Part shown: positions 7,084-16,169 of the stretch, piece by piece | How positions within the stretch are numbered: the stretch's first letter is position 1 | Layout of the letters: the number at the start of each line of letters is the position of its first letter | Assembly (NCBI RefSeq): GCF_014284305.1 | Contig: NZ_JACOFW010000005.1 | Location: forward strand, 186,001-250,000 | From: Affinundibacterium seohonense | GTDB taxonomy: Bacteria; Pseudomonadota; Gammaproteobacteria; Burkholderiales; Burkholderiaceae_D | Reading direction: 5' to 3' | Length of the DNA stretch: 64,000 nucleotides | Notes under the pieces: model-generated | Seen by the model: only the letters and a program-made list of their open reading frames with translations | Told to the model about the DNA's origin: nothing | Databases searched by the model: none | Made by a program: the position numbers and the translations under genes

Positions 7084-7590
7084 TTAAACAGTCGCCTTTT
7101 TTTGACTTCGTTTCAACGGTTGTACTAAGTCAACTTTTCTATCTCTCGTATAGATTTCGGTGGTCGTTCGATTTTTATGCCCGAGCAACCGTTGAGCATG
7201 TGTCAAGTCATTAGTATCCGTCGCGGTCTTGGCGCGCAAATCACGAATCTAAAAACTCACTCCGGCTTTTTCTCGCGCTTTGTCAAATCTTGATCGTCGG
7301 GCAAAATATGTCAAAGTTTGACCACAATGATCTTGCAAGAGTGCTTGATTTATCTTGCCTCTAGGTTTCGCCAGAATCCGGTCGATCATAGCGTTAAGCT
7401 CGCCCTCTATCATAATTCTCAGCTTTTTTCCCGGTCTTGTTTCGTGAAATCGATAAATTCCCATCCGCTATATCTGAAACAACGATCTTAAGCACGTCAG
7501 CAGCGCGCTGGCCTGTACACAACGCCAAATCCATTGCGTCCTAAACTGTTGAATGTGCAACGCTCCAAACGGCCGCATATTTATCATCCG
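7084..7590 (-). pseudogene. Tyrosine recombinase/integrase remnant, frameshifted
   Basis: Read on the minus strand, pieces of a phage-type integrase catalytic domain can be joined. AMDLALCTGQRAADVLK carries the first catalytic Arg region, and GKKLRIMIEGELNAMIDR, LTYFARRSRFDKAREKAGV and IRDLRAKTATDT follow. LLGHKNRTTTEIYTR carries the His and the Tyr nucleophile. There is an in-frame TAG at 7541-7543, a one-base insertion in an A-run (7424-7429) and a second TAG at 7249-7251; the natural stop is at 7084-7086. The N-terminal DNA-binding part is not recognisable. The gene is dead and is probably a relic of an element next to the tRNA-Phe scar. Confidence 0.85.
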
Positions 7591-7950
7591 ACACCCCACT
7601 TCCCATGTGAACGGTAAAGCGGAAATGTGAGCATGAAAAGGGTTAGTTCATTTATTAGTCTTAAATACTCAGCCTTTAAAAAATAGCCAAGCCACGCGTT
7701 TATTTGTTTGGAGTAAATACGGGTAAATCCTACCAGCACGTACGTTTTTAAAAAATGCTATACGACGTCAAGAACTGGGTCGCCAATCTGCATGAATCGG
7801 AGCGGGAGCGGCATAACAGGGATAAAACACTGATTTAATAGCGAATTGACGTCCCAAGACGACGACATTGCTTGCGACATTGGACAGACCAATTTAGAAT
7901 AAACCTTGTCATTTTTATCCCCATCTACCTCACTTACCTTCTTAGATTCA
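7591..7950. other. Intergenic stretch, no gene seen
   Basis: Between the integrase remnant and the GntR regulator I see no supported coding region. It may hold the decayed integrase N-terminus and the promoter of the regulator. Confidence 0.5.
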
Positions 7951-8649
7951 ATGAAAAAAGTTGCTGCAGCAGTCGAAACACTTGCCCCTGAACCACGCTT
8001 GTATCGCGTTGTCTCCGCCCGCATTCAACAACTGATCAAAGAGGAAAACATCGCCGCCGGTGAACGCTTGCCGTCTGAACGTGATTTAGCCAGCAAACTC
8101 AATGTCAGCCGCGCCTCTTTACGTGAAGCCTTGATCGCTTTAGAGCTGGGTGGCATCGTCGAAGTGCGTGGCGGTTCTGGTGTGTATGTGAGTGAGCAGG
8201 TGAAGGCTGATGCAGATGTTTTGGAAGTCGGCCCCGGTCCTTTTGAAGTACTGTCTGCCCGCCGTCTGATTGAATCCGAGATTGCGGCGATTGCTGCCAA
8301 AAATGCGACTGACTCGGCGATAGATGCCATCCTGAAAGCCGTTCTTGAAATGGAACGCCATCACGATAATCGCAATGAGAACGAAATGGCAGATAGAAAT
8401 TTTCATCTCGCGATTGCGCGTGCCACGGGTAATAGTGCACTGGTGGGTGTGATTGAATACCTTTGGAATCAACGCGGCAGCTTGTGGCACAAGTTGAAAG
8501 AGCATTTTCAGACGGAAGAATTACGCAAGCAAACCCTGCTCGATCATCGAGCTATTCTAGAAGCAATTGCCGCGCATGATGCGAACGGCGCGAAACAAGC
8601 CATGCGTGCCCATTTGGATCGTGTTAGCCGGACTTTCTCACGCGGTTAA
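7951..8649 (+). CDS. FadR-subfamily GntR regulator of the pectin locus
   Basis: A 232-residue regulator with an N-terminal GntR winged HTH (about 18-80: GERLPSERDLASKLNVSRAS, then GSGVYV) and a C-terminal all-helical FCD ligand domain (about 95-225) with the metal-site histidine region (RNFHLAIARATGN). FadR/ExuR/UxuR-type members respond to uronates or ketodeoxy sugars. I chose ATG 7951; a TTG at 7906 would add 15 residues. Double TGGTC-N-ACCA-type operators occur before the GH105 gene and before the TonB receptor gene of this locus, so it is the likely repressor of pectin use. The ligand is inferred. Confidence 0.88.
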   Translation: MKKVAAAVETLAPEPRLYRVVSARIQQLIKEENIAAGERLPSERDLASKLNVSRASLREALIALELGGIVEVRGGSGVYVSEQVKADADVLEVGPGPFEVLSARRLIESEIAAIAAKNATDSAIDAILKAVLEMERHHDNRNENEMADRNFHLAIARATGNSALVGVIEYLWNQRGSLWHKLKEHFQTEELRKQTLLDHRAILEAIAAHDANGAKQAMRAHLDRVSRTFSRG

Positions 8650-8672
8650 ATTTAGTTCACAGACATTATCTC

Positions 8673-8741
8673 GTAGGGCGGGTACAACCCGCGCTGCTGG
8701 GGTGCTCGATGGGCTGGCGGCGCGGGTTGTACCCGCCCTAC
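8673..8741. repeat. Perfect 22-bp inverted repeat (REP-like hairpin)
   Basis: The arms at 8673-8694 and 8720-8741 are perfect inverted copies (core GGGCGGGTACAACCCGC) around a 25-base loop. The stem is very GC-rich and lies 24 bp after the regulator stop. It could terminate transcription, but no T-run follows. The form suits a dispersed REP/MITE-like element. Confidence 0.75.
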
Positions 8742-8977
8742 AATTTTCCCGACCATCCTGTGCTTCTTCGTAGTCAACATTCATCACAGCCGTTCAATCA
8801 ATCTCAGATAACGTTCATCTCGGGACACCATTTGTGCAGCGTTCGCACAGTCCGACTCTCACACCGACAGCAAATTGACTATCATGACAACTAAGCCTCT
8901 TATGCTTAGAAATCAGATACTTATTTGAAAATATTCTTCCTCAAAAAGACCACATTCGGCTAGTCCACATTGCATAT

Positions 8978-9008
8978 TTGGTCTTACCACATTAAAATGG
9001 CCTGACCA
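8978..9008. promoter_or_regulatory. Double FadR-type operator before the GH105 gene
   Basis: TTGGTCTTACCA (8978-8989) and TGGCCTGACCA (8998-9008) are two palindromes of the FadR-type form TGGT-C-N-ACCA, with centres about 20 bp apart, some 45 bp before the GH105 start. TTGGTCTTACCACAT recurs exactly at 19498. The remaining bases of 8742-9053 hold no other feature I can support. Confidence 0.65.
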
Positions 9009-9053
9009 AATATTTATATCTCACCGATTTCAAAAACTAAACTCGAGACGACT

Positions 9054-10469
9054 ATGAAACTTCAAGCAAAATTGTTGTGCGCCGTGCTTTGCACTCTGTT
9101 TATCCAGAATGCAGCGCTGGCAGATGAGAAGGAACGCAAGTTCCGCAACCCCGACAATCCCAACTTGGCCGACTCTGGCGAAGGCACTTACCCAGTGCCA
9201 TACAAGAAACCTGTCGCGAAGGAAGTTACGGATGCTCTGCATAGAATTCGCACTTATCTGGAGTCGACTACACCGACCCGCGTAATCAATAAATCCACTG
9301 GTGCAGCGATCACTGATTTTAAAAAACCAATTAAGGAAGCAATCTTCGAACCGAGCAAAGGTGACTACGGCATCATGGTCTATGAGATGGGCGTAGTTCA
9401 TTCGGGACTCTTGAAGGTGCGTGCTGCGACTAATGACAAACGCTTTACAGATATGACTGAGCGTCATCTTAGCTTCTTTGCGCAAACTAAGCCTTATTTC
9501 AAAGCCCAAGAAGATCAATTTCACCTAGAACGTGGCAATAGCTTTTCGCGTTTTTTAGATCCACGCTCATTAGATGATGCCGGCTCCATGTGTGCCGCGT
9601 TGATACGCGTTCGACTTGCAAAAATTGGCCCAGATTTGAATGACATGATACAAACTTGCAGCAATTGGGTCAGCAAACAGCAATTCCGTTTAAGTGATGG
9701 CACGCTAGCGCGCAAACGTCCGCAAGCGGTTTCTCTATGGGCGGATGATATGTATATGGGGATTCCCGCATTGGCAGAAATCGGTCGTTTAATCGGCGAC
9801 AAATCCTACTTTGACGATGCAGTGCGTAATGTATTGCAAATGTCCACTTACATGTTCAACCAACAAAACAACTTATACACGCACGGCTGGAATGCAAACA
9901 ATCCCGACGCACCACGTTTCTATTGGGCACGTGCTAACGGTTGGGCGGTGTTAGCAATGTCAGATTTACTCGATGTTTTACCGAAAGATCATCCTGGTTA
10001 CGCGAAAGTATTAAACCAATTGCGTTTGAGTTTGAAAGGCATCGCCGAACAGCAATCAGGACAAGGCTTGTGGCATCAGATGTTAGACCGGCATGACTCC
10101 TATTTGGAAACTTCCGCTAGTGCCATGTTTGTGTACGCGATTGCGCATGCAGTGAATCAGGGCTGGATCAGTCCTAGTACCTGGGGTTCTATTGCCCAAG
10201 CGGGTTGGACAGGTTTATCTACTCGCATTACCGAGAAAGGTGAGATCGAAGGAATCTGCGTCGGCACGACCTTTGCCAGCGATCAGACTTACTACTATCA
10301 CCGTCCGACTAGTGTCGAAGCATTACACGGCTATGGACCTATGCTGATGGCGGGCGCGGAGATTTTGCAGATGCTGAAAAATCCGGCTTTCAATGTCGAG
10401 CATAAAGTCAGAACGTATCACTACGTACCGACTGGTGCGGATAAGACAGACTATCGCGAACATCACTAA
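9054..10469 (+). CDS. GH105 unsaturated rhamnogalacturonyl hydrolase
   Basis: A 471-residue protein of glycoside hydrolase family 105 (GH88/105 fold). It begins with a Sec signal peptide ending near ALA-DE (residues 1-23), so it acts in the periplasm. The family block SLWADDMYMGIPALAEIG (about 227-244) carries the catalytic Asp, and YWARANGWAVLAMSDLL (about 289-305) is a second signature. These enzymes remove the unsaturated uronic acid made by pectate or rhamnogalacturonan lyases. It heads a run of pectin genes (DUF4861, then GH28) and follows the double operator, so repression by the adjacent GntR protein is likely. Confidence 0.92.
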   Translation: MKLQAKLLCAVLCTLFIQNAALADEKERKFRNPDNPNLADSGEGTYPVPYKKPVAKEVTDALHRIRTYLESTTPTRVINKSTGAAITDFKKPIKEAIFEPSKGDYGIMVYEMGVVHSGLLKVRAATNDKRFTDMTERHLSFFAQTKPYFKAQEDQFHLERGNSFSRFLDPRSLDDAGSMCAALIRVRLAKIGPDLNDMIQTCSNWVSKQQFRLSDGTLARKRPQAVSLWADDMYMGIPALAEIGRLIGDKSYFDDAVRNVLQMSTYMFNQQNNLYTHGWNANNPDAPRFYWARANGWAVLAMSDLLDVLPKDHPGYAKVLNQLRLSLKGIAEQQSGQGLWHQMLDRHDSYLETSASAMFVYAIAHAVNQGWISPSTWGSIAQAGWTGLSTRITEKGEIEGICVGTTFASDQTYYYHRPTSVEALHGYGPMLMAGAEILQMLKNPAFNVEHKVRTYHYVPTGADKTDYREHH

Positions 10470-10491
10470 ATCACACTTTAGGATAATCATT

Positions 10492-11727
10492 ATGCGTCTT
10501 CAATGTAAAGCCATTGTACTCAGCTTAGGTCTACTTCCTCTTAGCTTATTTGCCCTGCACAGCCAAGCACAAGAACAATTGACGGTCACAGTCACGCATC
10601 AATTAAACGATGCGCGCCCATCCGAAACCATCACGATTCCATGGTCGCAGGTGAATCAATATTTGCCTCATGCTTTAATTCAAAGAATCGCCGTCAAGGA
10701 TAAAAACGGCAAAGTATTGCCCTATCAAGTTACCAATGTCGCGCCTCAAGCGAAAGACCCGCAAGGCGTGGGTATCGCTTATGGTGAATTGATCTTTCAA
10801 CACAACTTCGCCGCCGGTGAAAAAACAACGGTTTTCACGATAGAGAAAATTGATACGGTAGCGCCGGTGTTTGAAACCAAGGCTTTTGGTCGCCATATAC
10901 CTGAACGACTCGATGATTTTGCCTGGGAAAACGACAAAATCGGCCATCGCACCTATGGTCTGGCCTTAGCCGCACCAGCGCCAGTGGGCGTGACCAAAGA
11001 AGTCTTAATCACTAGCGGCATCGACATTTGGTTTAAGCGCGTGCCCTACCCTATCGTGGATCGTTGGTACAACAAAGGGCATGACCATTATCATAAAGAT
11101 GAAGGCGAAGGCTTAGACATGTACAACGTCGGTAAGTCACGCGGTTGCGGCGGCACTGGCATTTGGGATGGCAAGCAGCTCCATACCAGCATCAATTATG
11201 AAAAATGGAAAATTCTGGCCAATGGTCCGGTACGCACCGTGTTCGAACTCAGCTATCAAAGCTGGGATGCAGCGGGCGTAGCGATCACAGAAACCAAACG
11301 ATTTACAGTAGATGCTGGTCATTATCTCGACAAAATAGAAAGCACTTTTCAGTACACAGGTGGTGCCGCATTGACCGCGGCTGTGGGATTAAATAAGACC
11401 CCATCGGACAAAGGTCAAGAACCAACAATCAGCGTAGAGAAAAATCTAAAATCAACCTCACTCTCACAATGGATACAACAGTCAACTAAAGGTGCATTCG
11501 GCACAGCGATTATTTTGCCGGCTGCCAATGAATATGCCGAAGACAATTTGAATCATTTAATTTTGGCTCCTGTGCACAGCGGCAAAACCATGACCTATTA
11601 CGCAGGTGCGATTTGGGAGCGTTGGGGTGATATTAAAACTAAAGAAGCGTGGGATGCGTATCTGAGTAAGATGGCTGCGCGTTATCAAGATCCGATTAAG
11701 GTCAGTTTGCGTGGTGGTAAGAAATGA
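10492..11727 (+). CDS. DUF4861 family protein of pectin utilisation
   Basis: A 411-residue protein starting at ATG 10492, 22 bp after the GH105 stop, with AGGA upstream. The N-terminus is a Sec signal peptide (to about SQA, residue 26). The rest matches the DUF4861 family, which is found with GH105 and pectate lyases. Recognisable blocks are GIDIWFKRVPYPIVDRWY and YNVGKSRGCGGTGIWDG in the middle and ANGPVRTVFELSY after them. DUF4861 members may be lyases or rhamnogalacturonan-processing enzymes, but the reaction is not settled. It is co-transcribed with GH105. Confidence 0.85.
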   Translation: MRLQCKAIVLSLGLLPLSLFALHSQAQEQLTVTVTHQLNDARPSETITIPWSQVNQYLPHALIQRIAVKDKNGKVLPYQVTNVAPQAKDPQGVGIAYGELIFQHNFAAGEKTTVFTIEKIDTVAPVFETKAFGRHIPERLDDFAWENDKIGHRTYGLALAAPAPVGVTKEVLITSGIDIWFKRVPYPIVDRWYNKGHDHYHKDEGEGLDMYNVGKSRGCGGTGIWDGKQLHTSINYEKWKILANGPVRTVFELSYQSWDAAGVAITETKRFTVDAGHYLDKIESTFQYTGGAALTAAVGLNKTPSDKGQEPTISVEKNLKSTSLSQWIQQSTKGAFGTAIILPAANEYAEDNLNHLILAPVHSGKTMTYYAGAIWERWGDIKTKEAWDAYLSKMAARYQDPIKVSLRGGKK

Positions 11728-11795
11728 GCAATTTTCATCGTGACAGAAATTGAAACTTCTCGATACGCGACTCATAAAATTAACGCTGAACTGTT

Positions 11796-11960
11796 CCCTC
11801 TCCCGCAAGCGGGAGAGGGTTAGGGTGAGGGTGGCTCAGTGATGCAAAATCTCGAATTAACCATAGACCAAAAACTTCAGCATTCTAACGCTGGGAATTC
11901 TTTCAAAGCTATGCTGAACACCCCTCATCCCCTTCCCTTCTCCCGCTTGCGGGAGAAGGG
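11796..11960. repeat. BIME-like doublet of two REP hairpins
   Basis: Two short hairpins with the shared core TCTCCCGC-NN-GCGGGAGA lie at 11796-11819 and 11935-11960. Their flanking GGGTTAGGGTGAGGGTG and CACCCCTCATCCCC are also inverted copies, so the whole 165 bp is one large imperfect inverted repeat. This is typical of bacterial interspersed mosaic elements between genes. Confidence 0.8.
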
Positions 11961-12007
11961 AGTTTTGAACACCACAGAATACTTAACAAGATAAATACTC
12001 AAAAAAC

Positions 12008-13843
12008 ATGACTACCTCTATCAATATAAAACGCCGCAGCATACTGCGCTTCTCCAGCGCCGCCAGCCTGTTTGGCATCCCAGCACTCAGCTTGTCGCAA
12101 CTGACAACAGCAACAGAAAGCGATCCATGGCAGCGTGCTGCGAGCATCGTTAAACAGTTTTCTAAACCAATCAAATTCGCCAAACGTGATTTTCCGATTA
12201 CGAAATTTGGCGCAAAGACTTGTGACGTCATCACTGTCAATGCGCAAATCGCATCCGATACCGAAGGCGCTATTGATGGCGAAGTGTTGACACCAAAACC
12301 TAACTCCCACGATTGTTACGAAGCGATTAAACATGCGATACAGGCATGCAATAAAGCGGGCGGTGGTCGCGTTCTGATCCCAGCAGGGAATTGGTATTGC
12401 GCAGGTCCCATCCGTTTGCGCTCCAACGTGCACTTGCATCTGGCGGCGAATGCTCATGTGTTCTTCAGCGCCAACCCAGCCGACTATGCAAAATATGGCG
12501 ATATCGATTGCGGTAAAAATGGCAAGCTGGTCATCTCGCGTTGGCAAGGCAATGACTGTTTAAATTATTCACCTATGGTGTATGCCTACGGTGAAAACAA
12601 TATTGCGATTACGGGCGAAGATTGGAGCAGTATTTTAGATGGTCAAGGTGGCACTTTGTTTGAAGATGGTTCTGGCAATTGGTGGGATTGGAAAGGGAGA
12701 AAAAATCCTAAGAAGCCTATCCTCAATTCTGAAGTGAATGTGAACCCGAACAATCCAGAAAATCTCGATCTATTGGCACCATCGCTGACCGAAGAAGCAA
12801 AAAAACTAGTACAAGGCGTCGGTGATAAATGGCGCACAGATTCGCGCTTTTTACCGGCATTGTCTGAACTTGGCATCCCGACTTCTGCGCGTATTCTCGG
12901 CATCGGGCATTACCTGCGCCCCTGCATGATAGAACTGATATCTTGTACCAATGTCGAATTGAAAGGCTACAAGATCCAAGCAGCACCATTCTGGTTGCAT
13001 CACCCAGTCAAATGCCGCAATGTGCACATCAGTAAAGTGAACATGGACAGCATGGGTCCAAATAGTGATGGCTTCGATCCTGAAGCTTGCGACACAGTAC
13101 TTGTCGATCATTGCACCTTCAATACGGGCGACGATTGCATCGCGATCAAATCTGGTAAAAACCGCGACACCCAGTTTGGCCCGACGCGCAATATCGTCAT
13201 TCAACATTGCGTTATGAATAGCGGGCATGGCGCCGTCACCTTGGGCAGTGAAATGGCGGCTGGCATCGAACATATCTACGCGCAAGATTTAGACTTCCGC
13301 AATATGCATTGGGATAAGGATGCTTTAAATACAGCGATCCGCATGAAAACGAATATGAATCGCGGTGGCTTTTTGCGACATTTTTATGTACGCAATATCA
13401 CGATACCGAATGGCGTAAAAACGACTGCAGGATTCTATAAGCCTTTGCCCGATTCGCAAATTCCAGCGCAGACGGTTTCCTCTAGTGCAGGTGCAGTCAT
13501 CACTATCGATTGCGATTACGCACCCGCTGACGATAGCGTACGCATACGTCCTCCTGTGATTTCCGATATTCACATTTCCAACGTCAAAGTCGGCACGGTG
13601 AATATCAATGGTGGTAATTACTCTGCTTACCAAGCGTTCGTCTTATTAGGCCCTGTCGCATCGAGTTATAACGGCAAGACGAAACAAGCAATTTTACCGA
13701 TACAGAATGTCAGTATACGCAACTGTGATTTCGGTACCGTGCGTAATCAAAATGCACCTTGGTTCTTGCATCATGTGCAGAATCTACAGTTGGAAAACAT
13801 CAAGATTAACGGTAAAACTTACACCGAGACTTTATCGACTTAG
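12008..13843 (+). CDS. GH28 polygalacturonase-like hydrolase
   Basis: A 611-residue right-handed parallel beta-helix hydrolase of family GH28. The catalytic blocks are all present: NSDGFDP (from residue 352), NTGDDCIAIKSG (from 372) and SGHGAVTLGSE (from 405). The N-terminus KRRSILRFSSAASLFG looks like a Tat signal, so export in folded form to the periplasm is likely. GH28 enzymes hydrolyse polygalacturonate or rhamnogalacturonan backbones, and this longer bacterial form often works as an exo-enzyme on oligomers. It follows GH105 and DUF4861 on the same strand, separated by the BIME. Confidence 0.9.
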   Translation: MTTSINIKRRSILRFSSAASLFGIPALSLSQLTTATESDPWQRAASIVKQFSKPIKFAKRDFPITKFGAKTCDVITVNAQIASDTEGAIDGEVLTPKPNSHDCYEAIKHAIQACNKAGGGRVLIPAGNWYCAGPIRLRSNVHLHLAANAHVFFSANPADYAKYGDIDCGKNGKLVISRWQGNDCLNYSPMVYAYGENNIAITGEDWSSILDGQGGTLFEDGSGNWWDWKGRKNPKKPILNSEVNVNPNNPENLDLLAPSLTEEAKKLVQGVGDKWRTDSRFLPALSELGIPTSARILGIGHYLRPCMIELISCTNVELKGYKIQAAPFWLHHPVKCRNVHISKVNMDSMGPNSDGFDPEACDTVLVDHCTFNTGDDCIAIKSGKNRDTQFGPTRNIVIQHCVMNSGHGAVTLGSEMAAGIEHIYAQDLDFRNMHWDKDALNTAIRMKTNMNRGGFLRHFYVRNITIPNGVKTTAGFYKPLPDSQIPAQTVSSSAGAVITIDCDYAPADDSVRIRPPVISDIHISNVKVGTVNINGGNYSAYQAFVLLGPVASSYNGKTKQAILPIQNVSIRNCDFGTVRNQNAPWFLHHVQNLQLENIKINGKTYTETLST

Positions 13844-13855
13844 TTTCTCTCGATA

Positions 13856-13888
13856 TCATCGGATCGTGCACCTCGCACGGTCCGATGA
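13856..13888. terminator. Strong hairpin between convergent genes
   Basis: A 14-bp stem TCATCGGATCGTGC / GCACGGTCCGATGA, with one G-T wobble and the 5-base loop ACCTC, lies just after the GH28 stop and before the convergent TSUP gene end. It probably serves as a two-way terminator, although T-runs are weak. Confidence 0.65.
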
Positions 13889-13927
13889 TGAAGATATAAA
13901 AGTGGCTAAAGTCTAATCTTCAACAAA

Positions 13928-14666
13928 TCACAGCGCATCGTGAATCAGTTTGATGCCCGAAATTCCTAGCAAACCTGTTGCCAAGGAATAGAAATAGCGC
14001 TCAGGAATCACTCGCAGCACATGCAAACCCATCCATACACCGAGCGGTGCAAAAATCGCCAGGCAAGCGGCGATTTGCAAACTATCCAAAGTGAAAAAAC
14101 CGAGTGCGAAGTAAGGTAGTAATTTACCTGCATTCACCACGGTAAAAAACACTGCTGTGGTCGCGACGAATTGCTCCTTCGCCAAATTTTTCGCCATCAA
14201 ATAAACCAAAATGGGCGGCCCACCGGCGTGCGCCACCGTGCTGGTCACACCCGAAACCGTGGCACAGACGCGTGCAAAAAATTTACCGGGTTGTTGTTGC
14301 CACCGCAGACGTTGGCGCAGTTGAAACATCCTGTCCAACATAAACGCCACAGCGATCACGCCTATCATGCCTTTGATAAGTTTGTCAGAAAACACGCCCA
14401 TCGCGAACGAGCCCAGAACGATACCGAGTATTCCACCAGGTAAGATAACTTTTAACTCCGCGAGTGACCACTTTTTCCAATACGCTTTCACGCCGAACAC
14501 GTCCATCACACACAGGATTGGCAATAAAACTGCGACAACCAATCGCGGTGGCAAAAATCGCCATCAAAGGTACGCCCACTCCTCCCAATGCGCCACCAAA
14601 TGCAGATTTCGAAATACCCGTGATCAAAATAGCGGCGGCACAAATTATCCAAGCTAGCAAACTCAT
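13928..14666 (-). pseudogene. TSUP (TauE/SafE-like) permease, frameshifted
   Basis: A sulfite exporter TauE/SafE-type membrane protein, split in two frames. The first part (14666 to about 14555) gives WIICAAAILITGISKSAFGG and ends VPLMAIF. The second part, in the next frame, continues PPRLVVAVLLPILCVMDVFG to the stop at 13928. Adding one T to the T-run (AAAAA on the plus strand, 14553-14557) restores one continuous protein of about 246 residues with eight predicted membrane segments. It follows the pectate lyase gene on the same strand. The break may be a real mutation or a homopolymer sequencing error. Confidence 0.82.
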
Positions 14667-14712
14667 TTCATGCATAACAGGCATCCACGAGCGAGTTGAT
14701 ACTTGCGCTCAT

Positions 14713-16056
14713 TCATCGCGATGCTGCTTTCGGTATTCCATTAACCATATCCCAATCTTGTTCATTGAACGCCGCCTGCGTCATCTTGACTTTCGGATAG
14801 CTACTGACCTCGCGTTCGTCATTGATAATCGTTCCACGACCTTCGGCGATATAAAAAAGTATGCGGACATCATCAGCATCTCTATCCCAAGGACGAGCGC
14901 CAGCATAACGTAGCAATTCTGTTTCGACATCTTTGGTTGGCATTGTTAGCAAACCTTCTGGCCACTCGATAGGCGCTTCTTTCACCAATAATTGTGCACG
15001 CGTCTGGCCATAGCGCCCCAACATCGGTAAAGGCACACCGAATTGATCGACCGCGATATTGTCTTTCTCAAAGTACGCTAAATCGCCGTCACCACCGAGG
15101 CTGACCAAAGGCAGTCCTTTTTTTGTGGAAAGGCCGCCGCGCATCACATTGCCGACCACATTCAATTTACCCAACTGATACGCATGCTCGCCCCACTCCA
15201 ATGCCATTAGATTGTAATGAATCGCTTTTGCGCGCGGATTGTAGATGAGATTATTCACCACACTCGCTTGTACACCGCCTTTGAGTAGAGGATTGCGTTC
15301 TACATTGTGTGCCCAAATATTGCGGTAAAAAACGATCTGCGTGACATTGTCATGCACTAGGCTGCCTTTGGAATGCTCACCCTTGCTATGACTGGACTCA
15401 GCTAGTCCTTCTGCCGCGATATTGTTCGAAAACATGATGTGGTGGCTGGTGCCGCTACGCCAATCATTCGGTGTCTCGCCTTTAAAACGCGGGCCCGATG
15501 CCGACATGTTTTCATCAATCGCCCAGCTGATGCTGCAATGATCAATCAACACATGATGCGCGGCCGAAATATTGATGCCGTCCACTTCCCAGCCGCTCGC
15601 TTTGGATTGGCCGTCTGCGCCAGTACGCACGCGCAAATGTTGAATGATGGTCTGTGATGCACGTATATTGATACCACCACGAATCAAAGTCACACCAGGG
15701 GCTGGTGCTGTTTGCCCAAGTATCGTCAAGTAAGGCTCAGTCACTTGCAAAACACTGCGTTCAAGATCAATCACTCCGCCAACTTCAAAGACGACAATCC
15801 GTGGCCCTTTCGTCTCGAGCGCGGCACGCAAAGAACCTGGCCCCTCTTTGTACAAGTTCGTGACACGTAATACTTGTCCACCGCGCCCGCCTTGTATAGA
15901 CGCTAGCCACGGCATATCGGCGGAGTACGCATATTGCTTTTGTTGCGATAAAAAATCGGCGGCACTGACGTGGGCTGATATCAAGAGAGCGAAACAAAAA
16001 AATAATAGGCGCCATCGCTGCCAATGAATTCTATTCGCTGAATACAAGTGAAACAT
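14713..16056 (-). CDS. PL1-like pectate lyase
   Basis: A 447-residue secreted parallel beta-helix protein. ATG 16056 is preferred because AAGGA stands 6 bases upstream. After a signal segment (about 16-32) come GGRGGQVLRVTNL and PGSLRAALE, followed by VVFEVGGVIDL, the N-terminal signature of PL1-type lyases. The central HHVLIDHCSISWAIDEN block (about 167-183) and RNPLLKGG follow. Such enzymes cleave polygalacturonate by beta-elimination with calcium. The product would suit GH105 and the TonB receptor encoded next to it. The exact PL subfamily is not certain. Confidence 0.85.
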   Translation of the reverse strand: MFHLYSANRIHWQRWRLLFFCFALLISAHVSAADFLSQQKQYAYSADMPWLASIQGGRGGQVLRVTNLYKEGPGSLRAALETKGPRIVVFEVGGVIDLERSVLQVTEPYLTILGQTAPAPGVTLIRGGINIRASQTIIQHLRVRTGADGQSKASGWEVDGINISAAHHVLIDHCSISWAIDENMSASGPRFKGETPNDWRSGTSHHIMFSNNIAAEGLAESSHSKGEHSKGSLVHDNVTQIVFYRNIWAHNVERNPLLKGGVQASVVNNLIYNPRAKAIHYNLMALEWGEHAYQLGKLNVVGNVMRGGLSTKKGLPLVSLGGDGDLAYFEKDNIAVDQFGVPLPMLGRYGQTRAQLLVKEAPIEWPEGLLTMPTKDVETELLRYAGARPWDRDADDVRILFYIAEGRGTIINDEREVSSYPKVKMTQAAFNEQDWDMVNGIPKAASR

Positions 16057-16087
16057 CGTCATTCCTTCGTGCACATTAATCCCATAA

Positions 16088-16133
16088 AAAAATTACGCGG
16101 CATAACAAGGTATCGTTAAGCCGCGTAATTTTT
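16088..16133 (-). terminator. Rho-independent terminator after the TonB receptor
   Basis: A 14-bp stem AAAAATTACGCGGC / GCCGCGTAATTTTT with an 18-base loop. The terminal A/T arms give a U-tract in both directions. It separates the receptor gene from the lyase gene, so the lyase probably has its own promoter or relies on read-through. Confidence 0.82.
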
Positions 16134-16169
16134 ACGTCAGACTAGTCAAATTAGATCGCCAAGCCGATA

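Noticed and set aside
9030..9524. A 164-codon minus-strand frame over the start of GH105
   Set aside because: It is antisense to a strongly supported gene with signal peptide and shows no motif.
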